DNA of 64,000 nt from Myotis daubentonii (taxonomy: Eukaryota > Chordata > Mammalia > Chiroptera > Vespertilionidae). The stretch spans positions 10,638,145 through 10,702,144 of the forward strand of contig NC_081851.1 of NCBI RefSeq assembly GCF_963259705.1, given 5' to 3'. Position numbers and translations under genes: made by a program. The stretch's first letter is position 1; each line of letters starts with the position of its first letter. Below the pieces are notes generated by a model. That model searched no databases. It was given only the letters and a program-made list of their open reading frames with translations, and was not told where the DNA came from. Positions 44,446 to 54,239 of the stretch are shown in pieces.

Positions 44446-47095
44446 GTTCAGGACGGAAGTGCAGGATGGAAGTGCAGGATGGAAGTGCAGGAAGGAAGTG
44501 CAGGATGGAAGTGTAGGAAGGAAGTGCAGGATGGAAGTGCAGGAAGGAAGTGCAGGATGGAAGTGCAGGAAGGAAGTGCAGGACAGAAGTGCAGGATGGA
44601 AGTGCAGGACAGAAGTGCAGGAAGGAAGTGCAGGAAGGAAGTGTAGGAAGGAAGTGCAGGAAGGAATTGCAGGATGGAAGTGCAGGACAGAAGTGCAGTA
44701 CGGAAGTGCAGGAAGGAAGTGCAGGACAGAAGTGCAGGAAGGAAGTGCAGGATGGAAGTGCAGGAAGGAAGTGCAGGACAGAAGTGCAGGAAGGAAGTGC
44801 AGGATGGAAGTGCAGGAAGGAAGTGCAGGACAGAAGTGCAGGAAGGAAGTGTAGGAAGGAAGTGCAGGAAGGAAGTGCAGGATGGAAGTGCAGGAAGGAA
44901 GTGCAGGACGGAAGTGCAGGAAGGAAGTGCAGGATGGAAGTGCAGGAAGGAAGTGCAGGACAGAAGTGCAGGAAGGAAGTGCAGGATGGAAGTCAGGATG
45001 GAAGTGCAGGATGGAAGTGCAGGAACGAAGTGCAGGATGGAAGTGCAGGAAGGAAGTGCAGGATGGAAGTGTAGGAAGGAAGTGCAGGAAGGAAGTGCAG
45101 GATGGAAGTGCAGGATGGAAGTGCAGGAAGGAAGTGCAGGATGGAAGTGTAGGAAGGAAGTGCAGGATGGAAGTGCAGGATGGAAGTGTAGGAAGGAAGT
45201 GCAGGATGGAAGTGCAGGATGGAAGTGCAGGACGGAAGTGCAGGATGGAAGTGCAGGATGGAAGTGCAGGAAGGAAGTGCAGGATGGAAGTGTAGGAAGG
45301 AAGTGCAGGATGGAAGTGCAGGAAGGAAGTGCAGGATGGAAGTGCAGGATGGAAGTGCAGGAAGGAAGTGCAGGATGGAAGTGTAGGAAGGAAGTGCACG
45401 ATGGAAGTGCAGGATGGAAGTGCAGGAAGGAAGTGCAGGAAGGAAGTGCAGGAAGGAAGTGCAGGATGGAAGTGCAGGATGGAAGTGCAGGAAGGAAGTG
45501 CAGGATGGAAGTGCAGGATGGAAGTGCAGGAACGAAGTGCAGGAAGGAAGTGCAGGAAGGAAGTGCAGGATGGAAGTGCAGGATGGAAGTGCAGGAAGGA
45601 AGTGCAGGATGGAAGTGCAGGATGGAAGTGCAGGATGGAAGTGCAGGAAGGAAGTGCAGGATGGAAGTGCAGGAAGGAAGTGCAGGATGGAAGTGCAGGA
45701 TGGAAGTGCAGGATGGAAGTGCAGGATGGAAGTGTAGGAAGGAAGTGCAGGATGGAAGTGCAGGATGGAAGTTCAGGACGGAAGTGCAGGATGGAAGTGC
45801 AGGATGGAAGTGCAGGAAGGAAGTGCAGGATGGAAGTGTAGGAAGGAAGTGCAGGATGGAAGTGCAGGAAGGAAGTGCAGGATGGAAGTGCAGGAAGGAA
45901 GTGCAGGACAGAAGTGCAGGATGGAAGTGCAGGACAGAAGTGCAGGAAGGAAGTGCAGGAAGGAAGTGTAGGAAGGAAGTGCAGGAAGGAATTGCAGGAT
46001 GGAAGTGCAGGACAGAAGTGCAGTACGGAAGTGCAGTACGGAAGTGCAGGAAGGAAGTGCAGGACAGAAGTGCAGGAAGGAAGTGCAGGATGGAAGTGCA
46101 GGAAGGAAGTGCAGGACAGAAGTGCAGGAAGGAAGTGCAGGATGGAAGTGCAGGAAGGAAGTGCAGGACAGAAGTGCAGGAAGGAAGTGTAGGAAGGAAG
46201 TGCAGGAAGGAAGTGCAGGATGGAAGTGCAGGAAGGAAGTGCAGGACGGAAGTGCAGGAAGGAAGTGCAGGACGGAAGTGCAGGAAGGAAGTGCAGGACA
46301 GAAGTGCAGGAAGGAAGTGCAGGATGGAAGTCAGGATGGAAGTGCAGGATGGAAGTGCAGGATGGAACTGCAGGATGGAAGTGCAGGATGGAAGTGTAGG
46401 AAGGAAGTGCAGGATGGAAGTGCAGGATGGAAGTGCAGGAAGGAAGTGCAGGATGGAAGTGTAGGAAGGAAGTGCAGGATGGAAGTGCAGGATGGAAGTG
46501 TAGGAAGGAAGTGCAGGATGGAAGTGCAGGATGGAAGTTCAGGACGGAAGTGCAGGATGGAAGTGCAGGATGGAAGTGCAGGAAGGAAGTGCAGGATGGA
46601 AGTGTAGGAAGGAAGTGCAGGATGGAAGTGCAGGAAGGAAGTGCAGGATGGAAGTGCAGGAAGGAAGTGCAGGACAGAAGTGCAGGATGGAAGTGCAGGA
46701 CAGAAGTGCAGGAAGGAAGTGCAGGAAGGAAGTGTAGGAAGGAAGTGCAGGAAGGAATTGCTGGATGGAAGTGCAGGACAGAAGTGCAGGAAGGAAGTGT
46801 AGGAAGGAAGTGCAGGAAGGAAGTGCAGGATGGAAGTGCAGGAAGGAAGTGCAGGAAGGAAGTGCAGGAAGGAAGTGTAGGACGGAAGTGCAGGATGGAA
46901 GTGCAGGATGGAAGTGCAGGAAGGAAGTGCAGGAAGGAAGTGCAGGATGGAAGTGTAGGAAGGAAGTGCAGGATGGAAGTGCAGGAAGGAAGTGCAGGAC
47001 AGAAGTGCAGGAAGGAAGTGCAGGATGGAAGTCAGGATGGAAGTGCAGGATGGAAGTGCAGGATGGAAGTGCAGGAAGGAAGTGCAGGATGGAAG
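44446..47095 (+). repeat. Higher-order repeat of about 1325 bp within the 13-bp array
   Basis: Rare marker variants recur at a fixed distance: GTTCAGG at 44446 and 45771 (1325 bp) and AAGGAATTGC at 44661 and 45986 (1325 bp). CAGTACGG near 44697 recurs near 46021. 1325 is 102 x 13 minus 1, and exactly one 12-bp unit (44992) lies in the first copy. The right limit given is approximate. Confidence 0.75.
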
Positions 47096-48160
47096 TGTAG
47101 GAAGGAAGTGCAGGATGAAAGTGCAGGATGGAAGTGCAGGATGGAAGTGCAGGATGGAAGTGCAGGAAGGAAGTGCAGGATGGAAGTGTAGGAAGGAAGT
47201 GCAGGATGGAAGTGCAGGATGGAAGTGTAGGAAGGAAGTGCAGGATGGAAGTGCAGGATGGAAGTTCAGGACGGAAGTGCAGGATGGAAGTGCAGGATGG
47301 AAGTGCAGGAAGGAAGTGCAGGATGGAAGTGTAGGAAGGAAGTGCAGGATGGAAGTGCAGGAAGGAAGTGCAGGATGGAAGTGCAGGAAGGAAGTGCAGG
47401 ACAGAAGTGCAGGATGGAAGTGCAGGACAGAAGTGCAGGAAGGAAGTGCAGGAAGGAAGTGTAGGAAGGAAGTGCAGGAAGGAATTGCAGGATGGAAGTG
47501 CAGGACAGAAGTGCAGGAAGGAAGTGTAGGAAGGAAGTGCAGGAAGGAAGTGCAGGATGGAAGTGCAGGAAGGAAGTGCAGGAAGGAAGTGCAGGAAGGA
47601 AGTGTAGGACGGAAGTGCAGGATGGAAGTGCAGGATGGAAGTGCAGGAAGGAAGTGCAGGAAGGAAGTGCAGGATGGAAGTGTAGGAAGGAAGTGCAGGA
47701 TGGAAGTGCAGGAAGGAAGTGCAGGACAGAAGTGCAGGAAGGAAGTGCAGGATGGAAGTCAGGATGGAAGTGCAGGATGGAAGTGCAGGATGGAAGTGCA
47801 GGAAGGAAGTGCAGGATGGAAGTGTAGGAAGGAAGTGCAGGATGAAAGTGCAGGATGGAAGTGCAGGATGGAAGTGCAGGAAGGAAGTGCAGGATGGAAG
47901 TGTAGGAAGGAAGTGCAGGATGGAAGTGCAGGATGGAAGTGTAGGAAGGAAGTGCAGGATGGAAGTGCAGGATGGAAGTTCAGGACGGAAGTGCAGGATG
48001 GAAGTGCAGGATGGAAGTGCAGGAAGGAAGTGCAGGATGGAAGTGTAGGAAGGAAGTGCAGGATGGAAGTGCAGGAAGGAAGTGCAGGACAGAAGTGCAG
48101 GATGGAAGTGCAGGACAGAAGTGCAGGAAGGAAGTGCAGGATGGAAGTCAGGATGGAAGT
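46537..48160 (+). repeat. Higher-order repeats of about 714-727 bp within the 13-bp array
   Basis: GTTCAGG recurs at 46537, 47264 and 47978 (727 and 714 bp). AAGGAATTGC occurs at 46752 and 47479 (727 bp) and the one-base-deleted unit at 47031 and 47758 (727 bp). 727 is 56 x 13 minus 1 and 714 is 55 x 13 minus 1. The order of variants between markers also matches, so these are block duplications. Confidence 0.8.
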
Positions 48161-49879
48161 GCAGGATGGAAGTGCAGGAAGGAAGTGCAGGATGGAAGTG
48201 TAGGAAGGAAGTGCAGGAAGGAAGTGCAGGATGGAAGTGCAGGATGGAAGTGCAGGAAGGAAGTGCAGGATGGAAGTGTAGGAAGGAAGTGCAGGATGGA
48301 AGTGCAGGATGGAAGTGTAGGAAGGAAGTGCAGGATGGAAGTGCAGGATGGAAGTGCAGGACGGAAGTGCAGGATGGAAGTGCAGGATGGAAGTGCAGGA
48401 AGGAAGTGCAGGATGGAAGTGTAGGAAGGAAGTGCAGGATGGAAGTGCAGGAAGGAAGTGCAGGATGGAAGTGCAGGATGGAAGTGCAGGAAGGAAGTGC
48501 AGGATGGAAATGTAGGAAGGAAGTGCACGATGGAAGTGCAGGATGGACGTGCAGGAAGGAAGTGCAGGAAGGAAGTGCAGGAAGGAAGTGCAGGATGGAA
48601 GTGCAGGATGGAAGTGCAGGAAGGAAGTGCAGGATGGAAGTGCAGGATGGAAGTGCAGGAACGAAGTGCAGGAAGGAAGTGCAGGAAGGAAGTGCAGGAT
48701 GGAAGTGCAGGATGGAAGTGCAGGAAGGAAGTGCAGGATGGAAGTGCAGGATGGAAGTGCAGGATGGAAGTGCAGGAAGGAAGTGCAGGATGGAAGTGCA
48801 GGATGGAAGTGCAGGACGGAAGTGCAGGATGGAAGTGCAGGATGGAAGTGCAGGAAGGAAGTGCAGGATGGAAGTGCAGGATGGAAGTGCAGGACGGAAG
48901 TGCAGGAAGGAAGTGCAGGATGGAAGTGTAGGAAGGAAGTGCAGGATGGAAGTGCAGGACGGAAGTGCAGGAAGGAAGTGCAGGATGGAAGTCAGGATGG
49001 AAGTGCAGGATGGAAGTGCAGGAAGGAAGTGCAGGATGGAAGTGTAGGAAGGAAGTGCAGGATGGAAGTGCAGGATGGAAGTGTAGGAAGGAAGTGCAGG
49101 ATGGAAGTGCACGATGGAAGTGCAGGAAGGAAGTGCAGGAAGGAAGTGCAGGAAGGAAGTGCAGGATGGAAGTGTAGGAAGGAAGTGCAGGATGGAAGTG
49201 CAGGAAGGAAGTGCAGGACAGAAGTGCAGGAAGGAAGTGCAGGATGGAAGTCAGGATGGAAGTGCAGGATGGAAGTGCAGGATGGAAGTGCAGGAAGGAA
49301 GTGCAGGATGGAAGTGTAGGAAGGAAGTGCAGGATGAAAGTGCAGGATGGAAGTGCAGGATGGAAGTGCAGGAAGGAAGTGCAGGATGGAAGTGTAGGAA
49401 GGAAGTGCAGGATGGAAGTGCAGGATGGAAGTGTAGGAAGGAAGTGCAGGATGGAAGTGCACGATGGAAGTGCAGGAAGGAAGTGCAGGATGGAAGTGCA
49501 GGAAGGAAGTGCAGGAAGGAAGTGCAGGAAGGAAGTGCAGGATGGAAGTGCAGGATGGAAGTGCAGGAAGGAAGTGCAGGAAGGAAGTGCAGGATGGAAG
49601 TGCAGGAAAGAAGTGCAGGAAGGAAGTGCAGGATGGAAGTGCACGATGGAAGTGCACGATGGAAGTGCAGGAAGGAAGTGCAGGATAGAAGTGCAGGAAG
49701 GAAGTGCAGGATGGAAGTGCAGGAAGGAAGTGCAGGAAGGAAGTGCAGGAAGGAAGTGCAGGATGGAAGTGCAGGCTGGAAGTGCAGGACGGAAGTGCAG
49801 GAAGGAAGTGTAGGAAGGAAGTGCAGGATGGAAGTGCAGGATGGAAGTCAGGATGGAAGTACAGAATGAAAGTGCACTT

Positions 49880-51170
49880 CGGAAAAAATCAACGTAGGTC
49901 ATTGTCATAGTCAATGTCAACAGCAGCCACAGCTCCGAGACAAAGCTGAGTTTAGTATGGCTGCTTGCTCCCAGGACCCCACTGTTCCCTGCCCTTTGTG
50001 CCCCAGGGTGTGACCGTCGGGGCTGCTTCGCTTGGCTTCTTGGCCCTTTGCTTCTGGTGAGACGCTTGGGTTCCGGGAAAGGGCGGGGTGGTGGCTGCAG
50101 ACCCCGGTGCAGTGCGCTTGCTCTGGCGCCAGTCTTTCTCAGGGCCCACGACCTGGCTCCCTCCCGCTGTTCCTCCGCCCGGGGTGCTGACAACTCCCTC
50201 AGGGACTGACCACCTCGTGTTGTTCCGTGGAACCCCACACTGTCTAATAGTTGTTTAATTAGCCTCTGTTCAGTAGGCTCTCTGGTTGTGCCGTCCATTT
50301 TCTCCGAGACCATGACTGGTACGAGTCTGGCCTGGAGCCATGCCAACTGGTTTCCTCTCAGTCTCCCCACAGCATGAGCCCCTGAGGACGGGGGTTCTGG
50401 CGCGTCCTTCTTGTTTCCCTCGGTCTAGCACATGGTCAAGTGTGTAGCAGGCATTCGGTATACACTCATGAATGGAACCCATTCCTAGTGTGGTGCTTTC
50501 TTTCAGAGAAAACATTGAGGTTGTTTAACACATCCAGGCCAGGATGTAAGTGTGGAGATTGTATGTTTGGGAAAGAAATACTTACCACCATCTATGGTTT
50601 CCAGTCATTAATTGTTTAGGTCACTCCTCCTCCCACACATGTCAACATTACAGGCTGATAACACGAACTCTTTCACAGATGGCTGCATCTGAAGATACTG
50701 GGTAACCGTGTCAAGCAGAAACACACATGTGAAGGCATGGCATGGGCTTGGACCCCAAGTCCACTCTTTCCAATGCTTTCATCCATGAACAGGATATTCC
50801 ACTTCTGGGGGATTAAAATTAGAAGTTCATTATTATCTCACATACAAATTCTGAAGACCCTTCACTGCCACCTCATACAATGGGGTTTTGTCCCTGTTGC
50901 TCTCCCCTCTGAGGCCACAAGGTGGCAGCCACTGACCAGGCACCATCTTCCCATAACCCACCGAGGGAGAAAGGAGAGCTCCCTTGCTTGATGGGGGGGC
51001 TTCAGCAGATGCACCCTCCTGGAATGGGCTGTGGTTGGCTCTCAGGCCCATGACCTAGCTGCAAGAGAGGCAGGGGAAGTGACGGTCTTGTGTTTTCAGC
51101 CTCTACATGGGAGGCAATCTCTACTAGCAAGAAAGAAGGGGCAAAGGGAAAGATGTTGAAGAAACAACCA
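49880..51170. other. Unique sequence between two minisatellites
   Basis: No element or gene recognised. A minus-strand frame enters the 13-bp array from here (start 50370), giving a 740-codon frame whose first 170 or so codons are non-repetitive but featureless. Confidence 0.4.
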
Positions 51171-51171
51171 A

Positions 51172-51945
51172 CACAGTAACATACAGCACAGTCAGTAACA
51201 TACAGCACAGTCAGCAACATAAAGCATAGTCAGTAACATACAGCACAGCCGGTAACATACAGTACAGCCAGCAACATACAGCACAGCTGGTAACATACAG
51301 CACAGTCGGTAACATACAGCACAGCCGGCAACATACACACAGTCAGCAACATACTGCACAGCCAGTAACATACAGCACAGCCGGCAACATACAGCACAGC
51401 CGGCAACATACAGCACAGCCGGCAACATACAGCACAGCCGGCAACATACCGCACATGCAGTAACATACAGCACAGTCGGTAACATACTGCACAGCCAGTA
51501 ACATACAGCACAGCCGGCAACATACAGCACAGCCGGTAACATACAGCACAGCCGGCAACATACAGCACAGCCGGCAACATACCGCACATGCAGTAACATG
51601 CAGCACAGTCGGTAACATACAGCACAGCCAGCAACATACAGCACATGCAGTAACATACAGCACAGTCGGTAACATACAGCACAGCCGGCAACATACACAC
51701 AGTCAGCAACATACTGCACAGCCGGTAACATACAGCACAGCCGGCAACATACAGCACAGTCGGTAACATACAGCACAGCCGGTAACATGCAGCACACTCA
51801 GTAACATACATACAGCACAGTCAATATCATACAGCATAGTCAGTAACATACATACAGCACAGTCAGTAACATACATACAGCACAGTCAATATCATACAGC
51901 ACAGTCAGTAACATACATACAGCACAGTCAGTAACATACAGCACA
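51172..51945 (+). repeat. 19-bp minisatellite, unit AACATACAGCACAGYCRGT
   Basis: About 40 units. The left and centre alternate CAGTCAGT, CAGCCGGC and CAGCCGGT endings, with occasional shorter ACATGCAGT variants. The last 150 bp (51795-51945) uses longer units with an extra CATA and AATATCAT. Because 19 is not a multiple of three, a 19-residue Cys-rich repeat (CCMLPAVLYVAGCAVCYRL) is open in several minus-strand frames. Confidence 0.95.
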
Positions 51946-51960
51946 AAGGCACAGCGCAGC

Positions 51961-52200
51961 CCTAACCATTTTGGCTCAGTGGATAGAGCGTCGGCCTGCG
52001 GACTGAAGGGTCCTGGGTTTAATTCGGTCAAGGGCACATACCTTGGTTGCAGGCTCCTCCCCAGCCCGGGCCTTGGTTGGGGCTAGTGCAGGAGGCAACC
52101 AATCCATGTGTTTCTCTCACATCATTGTTTCTCTCTGTCTTTCCCTCTCTCTTCCACTCTCCCTAAAAATCAATGGGAAAATATCCTCAGGTAAGGGTTA
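51961..52200 (+). mobile_element. Ves-type SINE, plus strand
   Basis: The head is CCTAACCATTTTGGCTCAGT with GGATAGAGCGTCGGCCTGCG, then a B-box-like GGGTTTAATTCGGTC, body and tail. The 3' end carries ATATCCTCAGGTAAGGGTTA, as in the copies at 6615 and 62014. Flanking ACAAAGGCACAGCGCAG and ACAAAAGGACACAGAACAG resemble a decayed target duplication. Confidence 0.87.
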
Positions 52201-52224
52201 ACAAACAAAAGGACACAGAACAGC

Positions 52225-52267
52225 CCTAGCTGGTTTGGCTCAGTGGAGAGAGTGTCAGCCTGTGGAG
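52225..52267 (+). mobile_element. Ves-type SINE, left part, split by a SPIN insertion
   Basis: CCCTAGCTGGTTTGGCTCAG and GTGTCAGCCTGTGGAG form the tRNA-like head, interrupted after 52267. The last eight bases CTGTGGAG are duplicated at 52574-52581. The whole SINE (to 52730) is bounded by ACAGAACAG at 52216-52224 and 52731-52739. Confidence 0.92.
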
Positions 52268-52573
52268 CAGCAGTTCTCAACCTATGGGTTGCGACCCCTT
52301 TGGGGGTCGAACGACCCTCTCACAGGGGTCGCCTAAGACCATCGGAAAACACATATATAATTACATATTGTTTTTGTGATTAACCACTATGCTTTAATTA
52401 TGTTCAATTTGTAGCAATGAAAATACATCCTGCTTATCAGATATTTACATTACGATTCATAACAGTAGCAACATTACAGTTATGAAGTCGCAACAAAAAT
52501 AATTTTATGGTTGGGTCACAACATGAGGAACTGTATTAAAGGGTCGTGGTATTAGGAAGGTTGAGAAGCACTG
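52268..52573 (+). mobile_element. SPIN-type non-autonomous hAT transposon (306 bp)
   Basis: Ends CAGCAGTTCTCAACC and GGTTGAGAAGCACTG are imperfect inverted repeats. Next comes GGGTTGCGACCCCTTTGGGG and, further in, GGTCGCCTAAGACCATCGG, text I recognise from the SPIN ('space invader') family. An exact 8-bp duplication CTGTGGAG (52260-52267 and 52574-52581) lies within a SINE. The element is internally deleted, has no transposase frame and would have needed a SPIN transposase in trans. SPIN is known in vespertilionid bats and several unrelated tetrapods, where it spread by horizontal transfer. Confidence 0.92.
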
Positions 52574-52581
52574 CTGTGGAG

Positions 52582-52730
52582 TGGAGGGTAACGGGTACAA
52601 TTCCAGTCAAGGGCACATTCCTGGTTTGCAGGCTCGATCCCCAGTAGGAGGCAGCTGATAATGATTCTCTCTCATCATTGATGTTTCTATCTCTCCCTCT
52701 CCCTTCTTTGCTGAATTTTTTTTTAAAAAG
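52582..52730 (+). mobile_element. Ves-type SINE, right part
   Basis: Continues the SINE head of 52225-52267: GGTACAATTCCAGTCAAGGG (B box and after), GCAGGCTCGATCCCC, GGAGGCAGCTGATAATGATT, TC-rich tail and poly(T/A) end, then the 9-bp target repeat at 52731. Confidence 0.92.
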
Positions 52731-52739
52731 ACAGAACAG

Positions 52740-53335
52740 AAGATGCCAGAATTGCTGAGGGTTTCACAGGTGCTTAACTGAGAAAGTTATCTGATAGATA
52801 CACTCATGTTTGTTCTTCGTGTAGGTTAATTTGTTTAAATAGAGAAACTCCAGAGGCAGAAACCACGATGGCTTCAGGCTGTCCCCCATGAGATGACACT
52901 GATATTGACAGCTGCTTCCCAGAGAAGGACAGGGGACCAGTCCGTGGCGATAAGGATGTGACGAGATGCAGATGAGAGCTGTCACACGCACTACAAGCAC
53001 ACACGCCTTTGTATGTGACACTCTTCTCACTCTGCTCCCTTATTAAATTTACCCGCATTTTATAACAATGGTATCTGACACACCAAAAATATTAATGCTT
53101 GTCAGCAATTTTGCTGTAGGTCTTCTTTTGCCAAAGAACTGTTTAAGCAATTAAGGTCATCTTCAGGTTAAAGCTTATGGCAAAATATCATAAAAGATGA
53201 GGTGCTATTATTACTTTCAATTAAAGAAAAATTGTTAGCTTTTGTATTGTTTGAAAGAGGAGAGAACAAACATTTGTCAAGTACCTTTTGTATGTGTGCA
53301 TTCTTGCATGTAACTTCATGGATCCTCAATCAACC
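52740..53335. other. Unique sequence, nothing recognised
   Basis: AT-rich in its right half. No element recognised. Confidence 0.4.
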
Positions 53336-53336
53336 C

Positions 53337-53691
53337 TGTGTGTGTGTGCCTGGTGTGTGTGTGTGTGTGGTGTGTGTGCCTGGTGGTGTGTGTGTGTGTG
53401 GTGTGTGTGCCTGGTGGTGTGTGTGTGTGTGTGGTGTGTGTGCCTGGTGGTGTGTGTGTGTGTGGTGTGTGTGCCTGGTGGTGTGTGTGTGTGTGTGGTG
53501 TGTGTGCCTGGTGGTGTGTGTGTGTGCGTTTGGGGTGTGTGTGCCTGGTGTGTGTGTGTGTGTGTGCCTGGTGTGTGTGTGTGTGTATTTGGGTGTGTGT
53601 GCCTGGTGTGTGTGTGTGTGTGGTGTGTTTGGGTGTGTGTGCCTGGTGTGTGCCTGTGTGTGTCTGTGTGGTGTGTGTTTGGGTGTGTGTG

Positions 53692-53735
<44 letters not shown>

Positions 53736-53833
53736 TGTGTTTGGGTGTGTGTGCCTGGTGTGTGTGTATGTGTGTGTGGTGTGTGTGCCTGGTGTGTGTG
53801 TGTGCCTGGTGTGTGTTTGGGGTGTGTGTGCCT

Positions 53834-53880
<47 letters not shown>

Positions 53881-53930
53881 CGGGTGTGTGTGCCTGGTGT
53901 GTGTCTGTGTGTGTGTGTATTGCTGTCCCC
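53337..53930 (+). repeat. TG-rich minisatellite, unit GTGTGTGCCTGGTGTGTGTG with variants
   Basis: About 600 bp in which the phrase GTGTGTGCCTGG recurs some 18 times, separated by TG runs of variable length and occasional GTTTGGG. Two pure TG tracts (about 53694-53732 and 53837-53878) interrupt it. Open frames of 199-338 codons, on both strands and in all frames, are translations of TG/CA. Confidence 0.96.
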
Positions 53931-53949
53931 TCTGTAAGGGAGGAGCATG

Positions 53950-54235
53950 CCCTGCCTGGAGGCCCTGGGTGTAGGATCTGCTCCAGGTCTCTTCTAAGCT
54001 GTGGTGGCTCCAGCAGTCCATGGAGTAGAGACATCACTGCAATCTCTGTCTCTGTCCATGGCCTTCTCCTCTCTCAGTGTCCTCTTCTCATAAGCATACC
54101 TGTCATTGAATTGGGGCCACCCTACTCTACTATGACCCATCTTAACCAAACTAATTACATCAGCAAAGACCTGTTTCTGCCTAAGTCAGACCACATTCTG
54201 AGGTTCCGGGAGATATGAATGATTTTTGGGGGTGG
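53950..54235 (-). mobile_element. Ancient interspersed repeat fragment, family not named
   Basis: 'CAATCTCTGTCTCTGTCCATGGCC', 'GACCCATCTTAACCAAACTA', 'ATTACATCAGCAAAGACCTG' and 'CACATTCTGAGGTTCCGGG' show the same order as the old repeat at 36490-36830. Orientation is called minus only by analogy with its usual description. Confidence 0.5.
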
Positions 54236-54239
54236 GGAG

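Larger units (their letters stand above)
42131..49877 (+). repeat. Giant 13-bp minisatellite, unit GCAGGAWGGAAGT
   Basis: About 7.75 kb of head-to-tail 13-bp units, just under 600 copies. Main variants are GCAGGATGGAAGT, GCAGGAAGGAAGT, GCAGGACAGAAGT, GCAGGACGGAAGT and GTAGGAAGGAAGT; rarer ones include GGAATTGCAG, GTTCAGGACGG, GCAGTACGG, GCACGATGG and GATGAAAGT. Ten units lack one base (AAGTCAGG instead of AAGTGCAGG), near 42537, 43238, 44992, 46330, 47031, 47758, 48147, 48991, 49250 and 49847. The plus strand has 10-11 purines per 13 bases. The minus-strand unit has no stop triplet in any frame, giving frames of 953 (42538-45399), 857 (46539-49112) and 740 codons. Array edges are degenerate (GAAAGTAGAGGATGG at the left, GTACAGAATGAAAGTGC at the right). 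Confidence 0.98.

Noticed and set aside
42538..50370. Minus-strand frames of 953, 857 and 740 codons as genes for 13-residue repeat proteins
   Set aside because: They follow arithmetically from a stop-free 13-bp tandem unit; equivalent frames exist in the other phases and on the plus strand, and no start context, splice signal or non-repeat domain supports them.
48148..50370. The non-repetitive 170-codon lead-in of the 740-codon minus-strand frame as a real N-terminus
   Set aside because: It is a low-complexity basic/Arg-Pro-rich frame with no domain, which simply runs into the array.
51192..51811. Cys-rich 19-residue repeat protein (about 200 codons) on the minus strand
   Set aside because: It is the 19-bp minisatellite read through in several frames at once.
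53202..54218. 338-codon Cys/Val-rich plus-strand frame and matching His/Thr-rich minus-strand frames
   Set aside because: They are translations of a TG/CA-rich minisatellite, open in all frames on both strands.
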